Assembly: GCA_026120035.1 (NCBI GenBank)
Contig: JALRME010000035.1
Location: 124,001-188,000, forward strand
Direction of reading: 5' to 3'
DNA length: 64,000 bases
Source: Coleophoma eucalyptorum
Taxonomy: Eukaryota; Ascomycota; Leotiomycetes; Helotiales; Dermateaceae
Positions 1 through 11,994 of this stretch are shown here, piece after piece (within the stretch, counting starts at the first letter, position 1; each line of letters opens with the position of its first letter). The notes below the pieces were generated by a model. That model was not told the origin of the DNA, did no database searches, and saw only the letters and a list, made by a program, of their open reading frames with translations. The position numbers and the translations under genes were made by a program.

Positions 1-1
1 G

Positions 2-1521
2 CAGCGCAACCTAGGAGGCGAACGGACCCAGCATCCATCTGGGATGTCGATACAACTGGTTCGGAGTTGCTCGAAATGGAGTCATGGCGTTGAAACTGAG
101 GTAAGTATTCTGCTCCTGTTGAAGACTTAAGCTAACTTAAGAAGCACTCAATTGCGAATGCATACATTGAGGTGATTAAGAACAGCCAACATTTTGTGTA
201 TATTGAGAACCAGTTCTTTATTACAGCAACCAATGAGCATCAGGACCCAGTCAAGAACAAGATTGGTGCAGCACTGGTCGAAAGAATTGTTCGAGCATTC
301 CAGAATGGAGAGAACTACAAAGTCATTGTGTGCATGCCATCAGTCCCCGCGTTCGCTGGAGACTTGCATGCAGATGACAGTCTTGGTACTCGTGCCATTA
401 TGGAATACCAATACTTTTCAATTTGCCGAGGCGGAAATAGCATTATGGAAGCAGTAGAAAAGGCTGGAGTTCCTGATGCGAAACAGTATATCAGATTTTA
501 TAATCTGCGAAACTATGATCGAATTAATATTAGCACAGTTATCAATCAGGCCGAACAGGATAGTGGAGTAAGCTACGAAAATGCACGCAGAGAGCACGAC
601 GACATGGTGGGCGCAGGATACGATGGCTATGGAGAGAGAACAGGAGCCATGCCTGGTCAAAGGAACGACGAATATGATCGATACCAGGATGCAGCTTCTA
701 GAGCAGATAAACCCCAAGGCAGTGGCTATGACAGTGTTTGCGGCTGCTATATGGAAGATGGACCTTCAATCAAGGATATTCCATGGAGTGGTAATCCTGA
801 GGACGAGATCAACTCCTTTGTCAGCGAAGAGCTGTACATTCACTCCAAAGTCCTCATCGCTGATGATCGCGTTGTTATTTGCGGCAGTGCCAACTTGAAC
901 GATCGGTCCCAGCTTGGCAACCACGATTCTGAGATCGCTGTCGTGATTCAAGATCCTACACCAATTGACTCTGTCATGGCTGGGGAGAGATACCAAGCCT
1001 CTAAGTTCGCAACTTCACTCCGCCGCCAATTGTTCCGCAAGCATTTGGGTCTGCTACCCAACCAAGATTACACAAAGCCGGATGCCAATTTCGTGCCTAT
1101 TAACCAGGATCCAAATGTGTACGACTGGGGTTCTAGATCCGATCAAATGGTCGAGGATGTTATGTCCGACGAGTTCACCCGCTTGTGGAATGGAAGGGCC
1201 TCTACTAACACTGAGGTCTTTGCCAAAGCATTCCACCCGGTGCCAGCCGACAACGTTCGAAACTGGGATGACTATAAGGAGTTCTTTGGAAAGTATTTCA
1301 TCAGCCCTAGTGACAAGGATGCAAAGGAGAAGGAGCCTTCTGCCTATGAATATGGCCACGTGGTGAGAGAGGAGTTCCCAGGTGGCGTGGACGAGCTCAA
1401 AGACTGGCTGGATCGTGTGCAAGGTACTTTGGTTGAGATGCCTCTGCTCTTTATGGACGGCGTTGATTTTGCGAAGGAAGGTCTTTCCTTCAACGCGTTT
1501 ACTGATGAAATTTATACATAA
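2..1521 (+). CDS. PLD1: Phospholipase D (Spo14/PLD1 type), 3' part
   Basis: C-terminal 491 residues of a phosphatidylcholine-hydrolysing phospholipase D, which makes phosphatidic acid for membrane traffic and signalling. The 5' part lies outside the window. Exons are 2-100 and 145-1521; the intron 101-144 has GTAAGT, an internal GCTAAC and an AG end, and joining it gives the family sequence GVETEHSIANAYIEVIKNSQ. The second HKD catalytic motif is visible: H codon at 841, K at 847, D at 862 in HSKVLIADDRVVICGSAN. The conserved HFVYIENQFFI stretch lies at 190-220. An Asp/Gly/Tyr-rich insert of about 90 residues separates it from the HKD block, as in other fungal PLD1 proteins. The first HKD and the PX/PH region are not in view. 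Identification is secure; the gene is incomplete only because of the window edge. Confidence 0.95.
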
Positions 1522-2070
1522 GCTAGTACCATAATTCATCAAAAATCAAATTGTTTGACTCAGCTAACTCCCGCCTTAACCTCTCCGTTCTTTCAATAGT
1601 CTTTGATAATAATATTATAGGTGTGCCTACGATTTGTTGTAAATTCTTAGATGACTACAGGTTGCCGGGGGGGGGGGGGTGTTATTGCTTTTGGAGTATC
1701 CTGATATGTTGCGTCTCGCATTTGGCATTTTATTTTCTATCAAAATAACTACAAGTTGTTTTCACGCCCCGGGGGCAGGGTGGGGGGGGGGGGTGAGAGG
1801 AGAAAATACTTACAAGTGCTCCAATGACTATTGTTAATCAACCTCTTGCAACACGCAGTATTCACACGCTTGAAAACCTAGCATCCATAGCAAGAATTTG
1901 TCCCTAGGTATAAAATTTGTCTAAATTAAACTTGAGGTTTCGGTTGGAACTACTAGTTAGATTTATCGTGGGTCATATACACTTTAGTAGGCATTTTTCG
2001 CATAAATTTAGACCGTAAGGGTGGTATACTCGTAAGTTTTCTTGTGAGATTATTGATTATATAGTTATTA
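1522..2070. other. Intergenic, convergent 3' ends, with two long G runs
   Basis: Lies between the ends of the phospholipase D gene and the oppositely oriented FUSC-like gene. AT-rich apart from G runs of 13 at 1667-1679 and 12 at 1782-1793. No gene seen. Confidence 0.6.
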
Positions 2071-5000
2071 TTACTCGGCTTTAACTCCACTGCCTTTCTT
2101 GAATCCATTCTGAGTCTTCCGCTTTACAAATCCCTCGAAGTTGACCTCCCCAACAAGCAGTTTAACATCACTAAACGAATTAGCACTTGTAGAAGGGGGG
2201 GGGGGGAGGGGTATATAAATAACCATCACATACCTGGTTAAATGCTCTAGGGTTGAATTGATAATTGAAATCAAGACCTCTAGAGAAGCGAAAGCAGCAA
2301 AGGTAGGGTCTGCCGCATTCTTGACATCAACTAGCCTGCTATCAAGCTGCTTGAGTTTCCTAATCAGGGGGAACGGCTTAGGTGCTGTTAAATAAGGTGG
2401 TAGGGCACAGCCGTTAGAGACTGCGGCGGACAAATGACATAAGAGAGAGGTGACGGCGTGAGAGTTGAAATCTGTGAATTCGATCACGTCGGCTAGGTGA
2501 CAAAGCCAGCTTTCTTTGTAGATATTCATATCGAGAGATTTCGTTATTTGTACCATAAGCGCCATGCTGATCACCGTTGATTGAATATCTGAGATAATAC
2601 CATCGTAGGTTGCTCTCGGAAACTTCCCGCCTAGCGTAGGCTCGTACTTTGTAAAATTGCTGTGCATCCGCAATGCTGTAATCAGTGACATTTCCTGGGA
2701 AAAAAGAGTTTTCCTCGCTCTCTGTAACTTGTGCATATCAGGCTCTTCTTCCTGCGAAATTTCACCGATCCATACATTTACAGTTGTGTGCATGCAGCTA
2801 TAGAAGTTTGCAAGAACGAAGAGACCGGTCCCAAGCATCTTGCGCAACTTGGATCGTGCAGATATAGGGTATGGGAAAACGGTCCAAAAGAGAGCAATGA
2901 AACAACCAGCTATAACACAAAGCACCTTATAAGGGCCAAAGAGATAAATAGGATAGTACGGTTGCCCGCTCGATTCGCCGACAATTATACCAATCTTGTT
3001 GATCTAGATTCGGTCAGCCAACCGTCAGGCCCCAGAAAACAGCTACATACTTGCAACTCATAGGCGACGATAATATTCATAGTGACGATAGCTATAACAC
3101 AAGATCCGAAAAATCGAGGATATTTTATATAAAAGTAATACTGTCTAGTTAGCTACTATTACTCAACAACTGCACTAGTAAAGACCGGGACTAAAACTCT
3201 TCAGAAGTGTGTTCTCGACACTTGAATTGGCAAACCTTGGGTTGCAGTTCGAACCATATATAGCATGTGTTTTGAACTGTAAGGGCCAGAATATGCAGAT
3301 AGCTTGACTCACCTCAAATATGTTTGCAATATAAAGGAACACAATAACTCCGGCCGTATGTCCATTTACAATGTACCATACTATAAAGCTCAGGATGCAG
3401 GATATAATCGTAACAATTATACGTCCAGCAAAACTGAATAGACTTGCCCCAGCTGTAGGGCTCATACCAATGACTATAATTATTAGAGCCCAAATCAAAC
3501 GTTGCTCAAAGAAGAAGTTCTGGGTCTGATGAAGGTATGCTAGGATGGCGACTGTGAATGAGGCACAGGCAACACGAAAGCCGAACACGCTAGGTTCTGA
3601 TGCTAAAAATCTAGAGATTTTTCTCATGCCGTTGCCGAATCTCTGCCAATAATTCGTTGGTGCCAAGTGCTCTGAATCGATGGCATCATTTTCATGTTCC
3701 TTGCCATTGGTGTTATGGTCCAAACCAAAGAGCACAGACAGCAGCCCATCTTGGACGAAAGATGGCCATGGGAGAATCAAACGATTCTTAGCCATCGTGC
3801 CATCAGTGACCTTACTACTTGCAAATGTCACTAATTCGAGGACGGCTTGGATTAGGGTTTTGAGAAGAGTCCCTACAAATAGAAGTACAAGCAAATCTTC
3901 GTCGGTCTCAAGTGTCGATTGCTGAGTAGAAGAATCGTGTCTCGTCAAGTTTGCTACATACTGCGCATATATGCTTTCAAGCTGCAACTGTTGTTCTTTC
4001 GCCTTTAACTTGAAACTTAACAGAAAGTCTTTACTACCAGGTATGCAAGAATCCCCTGTATTTTCCAGGTCTTCCTTAGAACTCTTACGGTTAATGCCCA
4101 ATTCTATCAGTGAGTGATTGATCCCAAGTTTGATAAGCTCCGCAGATGACTGTAGGCTGCGTCGCGTCGGTGTTACGATACCTTGATAATCTTTTGCTAA
4201 GTCAGAGGTCTTCTCTGATGACTGCCAGGAGTCTCCTAAAGATACGAGTATATTTGGTAGCATACTCAGTCCAGAGACTGGTAAAAGAATCGCTCTGAAG
4301 AGTGAAAATATCTGTTCTAGATCTGTCGGTGCCAGGTGACCCCATGCGATCTCATACTTCGCGTAGGCGAGATTCTTATAAAAGCCATCGTGGATGGCTA
4401 CCAAACTAGCCATGGTTGTTCGAAGCAATTCAGCTTCCTTTTCTCGATCCTCTAGCTTGAATGGTTGGTCTTCCCCTCTTTCACGCAGGTTCGAACTGGT
4501 ATCTCCAGGTATTGAGATCTCCTTGGACGGAACATTTGCTGTTGGCTCCAGATAAGCCGCTTCTATTTCCAAAGCCTTTTGAATAGATTCCGCATAATTT
4601 CGAATTCCAGAGAAGACGTCCTGCCTAACAGTCAATGGAAGGATAAACAGAGATACGGCTGTGGCAATAGCAAATCCAAGCAAGAATGCTAGCAAGAGCT
4701 TCCTCAAGAAAGTAAACCCTTCAGAAAGGGTGGTAAATTCGCCGGCATGTGTCAAATTGATACCACTGAAAATGGAGAAAGCAACCATTGGATCCTGCAA
4801 CTCGGCCGGCCGTATGGCGCGAAATGTGTTGGATATCCTTGGTCACGGTCAGTATAAGGTAGATGCGCATAAATTGAATGTACAGACCAGATCGACAACA
4901 TCAGCCAGATTGCTGCAACGGCACAGGCGCTACTATTGTAGTCTTCAACACTACCACCTGGAGAAAGCGTGTGTTCTCGAGCTTTGACAGCACAAAAAAT

Positions 5001-5415
5001 GGCTAGAGCACATATTGCCGCAGCAGAGCACGTCGCCAAGAGGTTAAAACACATGATCTTGATGAATTTAGCCCGCGGGAGGAGACATTGAGAGGCAACA
5101 CTGATCAGAGCAGTCAGATACCCTACTGTCAAGGTGATGTCGGCAACTGCAGAGGCCTGGTATCTGAGTTTGGTGAGCTAGAGGCTGGAGTGCTACGTTT
5201 CAAGTAGCTTACATTGATACTGCTATAGTTGGAGGCAGAGCTCCTTTCAGCATCTTCAATATTGTGATGTCGTCGAGGCCCAGCACTTTCCGAATCCTTT
5301 TCACACGCATAACTAACGATGCTGGAGTCCAGCAAGATAACTCTGTATGGCTTGAGGCCTCTTTGTTGGACGGCCCATCAGTCCATGTGCTCCCTGGCTG
5401 ACCTGTGGCCGCCAT
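2071..5415 (-). CDS. FUSC/ArAE-like multi-pass membrane protein (ER transporter 6TM family, DUF2421)
   Basis: About 990-1010 residues, a membrane protein of the fungal family with an ArAE_2 N-terminal 6TM domain, a FUSC-like centre and a DUF2421 C-terminus, annotated as putative ER transporters related to brefeldin A sensitivity. Exons read from splice signals and phase: 5415-5213, 5163-4888, 4837-3313, 3140-3051, 3003-2234 and 2185-2071; all phases agree. Two blocks of hydrophobic segments are clear (about residues 60-210 and 590-720), separated by a long cytosolic part. Conserved pieces include GMSPTAGASLFSF, VWYIVNGHTAGVIVFLYIA, YPRFFGSCVIAIVTM, SGQPYYPIYLFGPY and LLVGEVNFEGFVKRK. The ATG at 5415 is the first in frame. 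The last intron (2233-2186) is uncertain: it is 48 nt, open in frame, and carries a 12-base C tract. Substrate unknown. Confidence 0.85.
2195..2206. repeat. Homopolymer run of 12 G (C on the gene strand)
   Basis: Inside the FUSC-like gene. It is either the pyrimidine tract of a small final intron (2233-2186) or a coding poly-proline run, since the frame stays open through it. Confidence 0.9.
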
Positions 5416-6770
5416 GGTGCTTGTGAGCAGAGACACTGCAGGCTTATATTTCGCATGTTCACACCAATGTTGCGAAGTTGCCGAATAGCATGCCGTAAAT
5501 CACGGGAAGAAATGCCGTGAGGCTGCCGTCATCAAGAGCCGGTCGCCAAACCCTTGACAATTTTCAGATTGAATGGGCTTGGCCAGATCCCTGAGACCAA
5601 TGCAAAGATTTCACGATCGGGTAGCCGGCAACAATTCAGGGGCTCTATTCTTTTGCAGTGAAGTCATTCTGACGCTTTTGCTATTATAAGATGCAATGGG
5701 CTTTATACATATTCGCACCCCTGTCTATTCATCGGATATTTGAATTTCCGATCCGAGAAGATGGCTTACTCACCTATGGATTTCTCCATTCACAAGCACA
5801 CTATGGCATATATTAGCAAGATTGAACGCAGATTACTAAGTCTATACCAATAGTTCCTATGGTGATAATACGGATATAATCCCAAAGGATTTTAAAGGTT
5901 GTGTTACTCAAGCCTGGAAAAATAGAAATGACATAGACAAAACTTGATCTGTGGTAACCACTCCTTCGAGAATAAATGCCCTGGACCAGGAGCTCCTCCT
6001 TTGCAGGACCCTTCATTGCAGGGGCTACTTGATCAGAGTGATGTATGTAACCCTTACAGTCAACTACTTATGATCCGTTGCATGCTTTTCCTAAACCATA
6101 TCAATCAGAGTCTAACCCCGTCCTCGTGAACTTGTCTCCATCCAACCTATCTCATCTTCCCACTTAGTCTCATCAAGTCTAAATGAAGATATACCATGGA
6201 TTGTGGAAGGTGAGCTAAGAGTGGATCGGAGATTTTACAGAACGCGTGCCTGCTTTGCTGTTCATTGGCGCACGCAAAAGTTCCTGTTGCCTATTCTAGC
6301 ACTTCACCTACAAAGTACTGGGTTATACTGAAAGCGGTGGCGGTGCATATCGCGCAGGATCTTGGGGAATCTCATGGTTGGAAGTGTTCTGCGAGTTTGC
6401 AGAGATCAAATACTCACCACAAAATCTGTATCGAAACATAGAAGCATCATTTAGAATCATGTTTATTCGATTGGGTACTTAACAGCCATACCTTCGACAG
6501 GACGGATTCACAAATAGCAGTGCTGCAACGTATCACGGCCGAACACTGAAATCAACCTGATGACTGCCTCATGAACCAGTACAACGCCGTTACCCCAATC
6601 ATAGTCTCCTGCCAGATTGTACTCCCATGAAATGTCCCATTCACATGCCCAAACCAATAAACAAATCCTCAGGGGATACCAAGAACGCCTCAAACCCAGG
6701 GTGCTATACACATCATCGTCTCAGATTTCAAGGGAACACTCCGCACACGCGACGCAGCAGGTTTAGAAGG
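5416..6770. other. Intergenic 1.35 kb, no gene seen
   Basis: Promoter of the FUSC-like gene and 3' flank of the MBP1 gene, both on the minus strand. Only short open frames without family resemblance are present. Confidence 0.6.
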
Positions 6771-8946
6771 TTATGCATCAGCAGCGACCACCTCCATTTC
6801 CCGATTTTGCTGATCAGCTTCAAGCTGCTCAAGCAAGTCATCTAGCCCCTCGTCGATGGTCTCCACATCAATGCCAACGCAATTGGAAATGAGTTTCCGA
6901 TAGATCTCGCCATTTTCACCACCAGCCATGGAGAGAGCTAAGACGAATTCGGAGGCTAACTTCTGTCGTCTTGCTTGTTCATGATTCAATGTTTGAGCAA
7001 GCATAAGTCTCTCTTGAGGGGAGTCGTTGTACACATGGCCGTTTGACACCATTTCCTCATGCGCAACCAGATCAAGGAGGCGTAATTGCTGTTGCTGCTC
7101 AACAAGGCTCACTACAGTTGCGTGAAGATGCTCGAACTCTGCACTTTCTGTCGCAGTCTGGGCCGCAGCGTTCTGTTCCTCAAAATCGATCTCCAGCAGT
7201 TGCTCCCGAATAATTGCCAGCTCTACTTGGGTGCTGGTCAAGATGCGTTTGGCCTCTCTCTCAGAGTGACCCCGGTCGATAAGCTCCTCGTCAAATGACT
7301 TGGCAAGATCCTGGAACTTTTCTAGCACGGCCGGAGTGATCTTGGACTCGATAGACATTGCTGCCTCGGAATGATGCGATGCTCCATGGCGAGTTAGATC
7401 CTTGCTTAGTGGATCGTTGTAAGAGTCATGTCGTTGAGAGTCTGGTGCAAACGGCGAGGAAGAAGCTTGGGTAAATCGCTCTCGACGGCTGTCATTCAAC
7501 TCTTGTATCAGCTCTTCAGCAGTGACCCCCTCCTGGTTGGCAATATCACAAGAAGCACCCCGTCCCATAAGGGCTCTAACACATTTGCGTGCCTTGAACT
7601 TTGCTGCGATGTGCAAAGCCGTATTACCATCCACATCCTGAGCGTCGAGAATTTGCTGAACATGATCGGGCTCGTACATTTCCTGGCATTTGTTGATGAT
7701 AATATCTAGATAGTAGCGAGCACAATGATGCTTCTGCTTGCTTGCATTCATCATTGCAGCATGATGAAGGGCAGTAGCTTGACAGTAGTCCGTGACATCG
7801 ATCGTGCCAATCAACTCTCTGACAACAGCGGGCATTGATTGCTTATCTTGGCAGTTGGTGAACAAAACAGCCCGCATCAATGGGGTTTCTCCGCGAACAT
7901 TTGGTTGGGCTAAGTTTGCACCGAACCTCTTCAACTGCTTCATGATCTCAACGTCGCCCATAGCACTAGCCCAGTGCATTGCAGTATGAGCATCAGAGTC
8001 GATGATCCAATCAGGTTGAAAGTTTGGTGGTGGCTCGGGTCTAGCTACATTGCCTTGATCATGAGACATCATGAAGTAATCCAGAAGCTCGTCAGAGTAG
8101 ATAACATGTGCTTGCTCGGCAGGATTGGGAATTGGTTCTTCGTCGCGCTTCCGCTTCCGGTGGCCAGTGTTAGGCTGCGACATATCATACCGATCATCAT
8201 CGTCCATAAAGGAAGCAGATGCAACAGTGGTATCATCAGGAGTCTCGTCATCGTTGAGCTGAGCACTGATATTGTCATAGTTCTCTTCGACGGGGGCACG
8301 AGGTGCAGGCGTTGGTTCTATGCTTTTAGTCTCATTATATATAATAAATCCAGCGCAGACTTACTATTTGTCCATTTTGGTACCGCTGGCTTCTTGGGAA
8401 CCTTGGGTTTGTTTGTTGTGTGCTTTGGGGCAGGTGGAGGACTGATATTTCCAGGGGTGAACTCAAAAATTGTACTGAGCTTCTCGTAGACATCACTGCG
8501 CCAGGCAAGAGCTTTACCTTGCTCGAGGGGCACCCAGGTACCTAGTACTAATCAATATTTTGTCCAGTACTGAGGCAAAGAATTACGAACCTTGATATTT
8601 TCCGTATCCACCTTGAACCTTTTCATGTAGTTCCTTCTGAACCTCACGTTCGAGAATGCGTGTGCGAGCAGGTTTGTCGAAGCCTGCGGCTTTCAAGATA
8701 TGTGTCGCATTAATCCAATCGTCATGGCGTCGTCGCATGACTATCATGTGTAAGCTAACTAACAGCAATGAGTGGAAGTGTCTATAAACTTACCATGCTC
8801 TTTGAGATTCTCTCCAAATTGATACTCATACACAGGAATCTGCACAATTGCTTAGTAGGAACACCAGCAGATCCCATAGGCTATTGATAGATACATACAT
8901 TGGAGTAGGTGGCAGAGTAAACGCCAGGTGCAGTAGGTTTCACCAT
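6771..8946 (-). CDS. MBP1: APSES/KilA-N transcription factor Mbp1 (MBF complex, ankyrin repeats)
   Basis: DNA-binding subunit of the MBF complex that drives G1/S genes through ACGCGT boxes. Five exons: 8946-8899, 8839-8794, 8740-8591, 8541-8365, 8317-6771; phases agree and give 655 residues. The APSES/KilA-N domain fills residues 10-95 ([58 protein letters not shown]). A basic, proline-rich linker follows. Ankyrin repeats lie at about 250-385 ([51 protein letters not shown]). The C-terminus is a Glu/Gln-rich helical, probably coiled-coil region that should bind the Swi6-like partner. The start [20 protein letters not shown] matches fungal Mbp1 proteins. For exon 5 the acceptor ending CATAG is used, because the nearer AAAAG breaks the frame. 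Confidence 0.95.
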
Positions 8947-9217
8947 CTTCTCGGGTTGTGTTCCGCGCTCGTGGCCCAGGGCGCTGTACAGAGGGGGTCA
9001 AAGGCGATGATGTCTGAGGGGTTCAGCAGCGTTTGCGAAGGTGGATCCTTCTTAGATCAGAGAAGGAGTTAAAAGAGGTTGTTTAGGAAGAACTTGCGGC
9101 GGTCTGCGACGAGGCATCAATACCCACCAGTCGTAGGGGTGTGAAATGAGGATTCCAGCAGTGTATGACGATTGTGAACGTGGGACGAGCGAAGTCGCGT
9201 CTATCAAAAGATAGTCG

Positions 9218-9223
9218 ACGCGT
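9218..9223. promoter_or_regulatory. MluI cell-cycle box (ACGCGT) upstream of MBP1
   Basis: A perfect, palindromic MBF target sequence 272 bp upstream of the MBP1 start codon. It could mean autoregulation, but a six-base site is expected about 16 times in 64 kb, and other copies occur at 6242, 18829 and 49728. Confidence 0.35.
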
Positions 9224-9369
9224 TGGGCGGCGCGTTTGTGGCCTGGTGTCAAACTCACGATTAAGGCATCAATATTTAGCCACGCATTTCATCACGTTGG
9301 TACTTTATTATCATAACCACCGACCTAAATTTATTTGGACTTTTCATACAGAAAGGAAGTTTCCTATAT

Positions 9370-10746
9370 CTATGCTGTTCCATATGGCAGAGCATTCTCA
9401 GTAAGGTCAACGAATCCACATCCTTTTAAATCTTTGTCGTTTTGCATCTTCTGCATCCAGACCCCCAGATCCTTCGTGAAGCTATCCAGGTTTTCCTGAA
9501 TGGTCAGGTCAATTGGCTCATGATCTTTACCAACCTGCCGCATCTGGGTCCCAGCAACAATGTTAGCCATTCTGAATTCATTCTCGTCAATCAGAGTCTT
9601 TCTGGCTCCCGTCACTTTTCCCTCAAGGATGTCTTTTGCCAAGCGGAATTCATGTGCCGAGGGCCGGCCAAAACCAACGCCATCCACAGTATCGAGAGCC
9701 TTGACCATGGCGCCGACGGTCTTAAATCCGCCAGTAATGTAGGTTTTGGTTTTAGTGAGAGGCTTTACGATTTCTTCGGCGAACTCCAAGAAGAAAGATT
9801 CACGCTTTCTGCTCGATTCACGCTTGTGCACAAATGCCAGAGACTCGTAAGTGCCTCCAGAGAGCTCGACATAATCAAACCGAGCCTTCTCCAGAGTAGC
9901 GCACAACTCCTTGGCTTCCTCGGGGGTGAATCCCTTATCCTGAAACTCAACTGAGTTCACCTTGATGCCAAGGATGAATGAAGGAGAGACTCGCTTTCGA
10001 ATCTCGTCTGCAATCTCGACAATTAAGCGAACGCGATTCTCCAACGAGCCACCGTACTTGTCAGTTCGTCGATTGGTGGTTGGTGAGAGGAATTGGGCAA
10101 GAAGATATCCATGAGCACCATGAAGCTGCATACCATCGAAACCAGCCTTCTCAAGGTACTCAGCAGCATGTGCAAACTTATCGATGATGCTTGCAATATC
10201 TTCTAATGTTGCCGCACGTGGTTTTGCGAAGGTCACACCCATGATAGTACCTGAGCACGTCAGAAATAACCAAACGGTCTTTAGAGGAGGGAACGTACCT
10301 TCGAGCTGGATGTCGGAAGCGGAGATTGGGTTCTTCTGAACCCTATCCTCGACTTGCCTACCGGGATGACTGACTTGGGCAACCATCAGACTGCCTTGCG
10401 CCTTACCAGCAGTCGCCATTGCCTTGAACGCATCAAATCGCTCGCCAGAGAAACCGGCTTCCAGAGGAATAATTGGGTTCCCCATCCCCTCCAAATGATC
10501 GTACTCGATCATCACATTTCCGGTCAAGATCTGACCCCAGCCTCCCTCTCCCCATCGCTTATAGACATTGACAAGATGCTCAGAAGGAATTCCTCGGGCT
10601 TTGAGATTTACAGGATCCCATGAGGATAGTCGCTCGGACATGGCAGCCTTGAGAAATCTATTCTTCGCTGTCTTACCCGAGAACTCAAAGGTCAGTGGCT
10701 TGCCCAGAGGCGAAGCATCGGAGGATTCGGACTCGAAACGCGACAT
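9370..10746 (-). CDS. Old yellow enzyme family NADH:flavin oxidoreductase
   Basis: FMN-dependent TIM-barrel ene-reductase of 442 residues. Two exons, 10746-10299 and 10250-9370; the 48-nt intron 10298-10251 (GTACGT...CTCAG) is divisible by three, so the frame stays open through it, but removing it restores the family run SASDIQLEGTIMGVTFAKPR. The substrate-binding HxxH pair is H193/H196 in GMQLHGAHGYLLAQFLSP, followed by NRRTDKYGGSLENRVRL and the phosphate-binding barrel end GVGFGRPSAHEF. The N-terminal FMN side (NRFLKAAMSE) is present. The ATG at 10746 is used. Fungal paralogues act on enones, nitro compounds or secondary metabolites; the true substrate cannot be told here. Divergent from RIB1, whose product lies on the route to FMN, the cofactor of this enzyme; this may be coincidence. 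Confidence 0.92.
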   Translation of the reverse strand: MSRFESESSDASPLGKPLTFEFSGKTAKNRFLKAAMSERLSSWDPVNLKARGIPSEHLVNVYKRWGEGGWGQILTGNVMIEYDHLEGMGNPIIPLEAGFSGERFDAFKAMATAGKAQGSLMVAQVSHPGRQVEDRVQKNPISASDIQLEGTFPPLKTVWLFLTCSGTIMGVTFAKPRAATLEDIASIIDKFAHAAEYLEKAGFDGMQLHGAHGYLLAQFLSPTTNRRTDKYGGSLENRVRLIVEIADEIRKRVSPSFILGIKVNSVEFQDKGFTPEEAKELCATLEKARFDYVELSGGTYESLAFVHKRESSRKRESFFLEFAEEIVKPLTKTKTYITGGFKTVGAMVKALDTVDGVGFGRPSAHEFRLAKDILEGKVTGARKTLIDENEFRMANIVAGTQMRQVGKDHEPIDLTIQENLDSFTKDLGVWMQKMQNDKDLKGCGFVDLTENALPYGTA

Positions 10747-11994
10747 TGTGTTGTGTGATGTATGCTTGAGAGATTGCAATCTGAGAGGCTCGAGAATAAC
10801 GAAGGAACACAGGGTACATATGTATATGTATGCACGAAGGAAGCAGCAGAGAACCTACTAGGCTATGTTTGGAGACTCGGTGATCCATGAAAAAACCCAA
10901 CTCTGCATTTCTAAGCATTAGAGGGTCTCGGTCCCGGGTGACAGAAAGGGACAATGAGCATTACTCGAGTTATGTGCGAAAGGTCAACACCCCACAATGT
11001 ACCGTGGGGAAAGTCCAGGTGGGTGCGGCAAGTAAAGCAATCTGATCTCCGGTCCCTTGTTGTTCCATGGGATGAGGCTGTTCTCGGCCATGGGCATCAA
11101 CGAATGTCCCAGCATTTAACATTGGAGCATGTTTTCTCGAAGCGTCTCGCATCTCTTCTCCCACATCATAGCACAGTTTTAATGAGACGCCCACAGGCCG
11201 TGACCAATGAAAGTGTGGGCTCAGTGCGACTAAATCGATGACGAGCAGTGACTTACCGTTCAGTAATTACTGGAGTAATAGTTGGACCAGACGTTTGGAT
11301 TTCAAGCCGAGGAGAGGGGCCTCAGTTGTGGATGGATTTTCGGCAATAAAAGTGTAGATAACTGCCTGAGGCTTGAAACCCCCTGATCGGAACGAGACCG
11401 ACGGCTGACGGAGACGGTGATCATAGTCACGTGCTAGCATGCGTCTGAAGATGTGATACTGATAGCGTTAAGTATTCAACCCTCCAGCTCGGGCAGCATG
11501 GGGAGGGGGAAGCAAGAGATGCAAGGAATTGAAAGGAGCGGACCGAAAGAAAAGGGGATGATGGACGAGGAATGCCGCAGCCTTATAGGTGACACCCATG
11601 TTGCGGACAGCAGAAATGGATTACTACGCTCCCTTTTCTCGACCGAGGTCGGGTCGGTAAGCAGAGTGACTGATAAGGTAATCAAACATCAGCACTTCCG
11701 CCGCGTTCGATTTCACAGCCGAACGACCCCTCCACTCTCTGTGCGCCCGACACTCCACTCTCAAAGGGAAGTCCCAAGTCATGTAGAACCTCGAAATTCC
11801 TGGTGCGCATCAGAACTGTCCAACTTACAACCATATAACCATACAACCGTACATATTACCCTCATTCCAATTCTCCTAATCCGCTCCAACGTCCGATCCA
11901 AACCCAGTCTCCTTGGAGCCACAGATCCCCTAGAGCATCCCCACCCTTCTGGTTCGCCCTCGCCATTGCGTATACTGGCGATACCATCCCCGTG
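10747..11994. other. Shared divergent promoter of the OYE gene and RIB1
   Basis: About 1.25 kb without a supported gene. The stretch just before the RIB1 start is CA/CT-rich, as in fungal 5' leaders. One open frame at 11453-11995 shows no family features. Confidence 0.5.

Noticed and set aside
8318..8328. Nearer acceptor (AAAAG) for MBP1 exon 5
   Set aside because: It causes an immediate stop in phase 1; the next AG (CATAG) keeps the frame.
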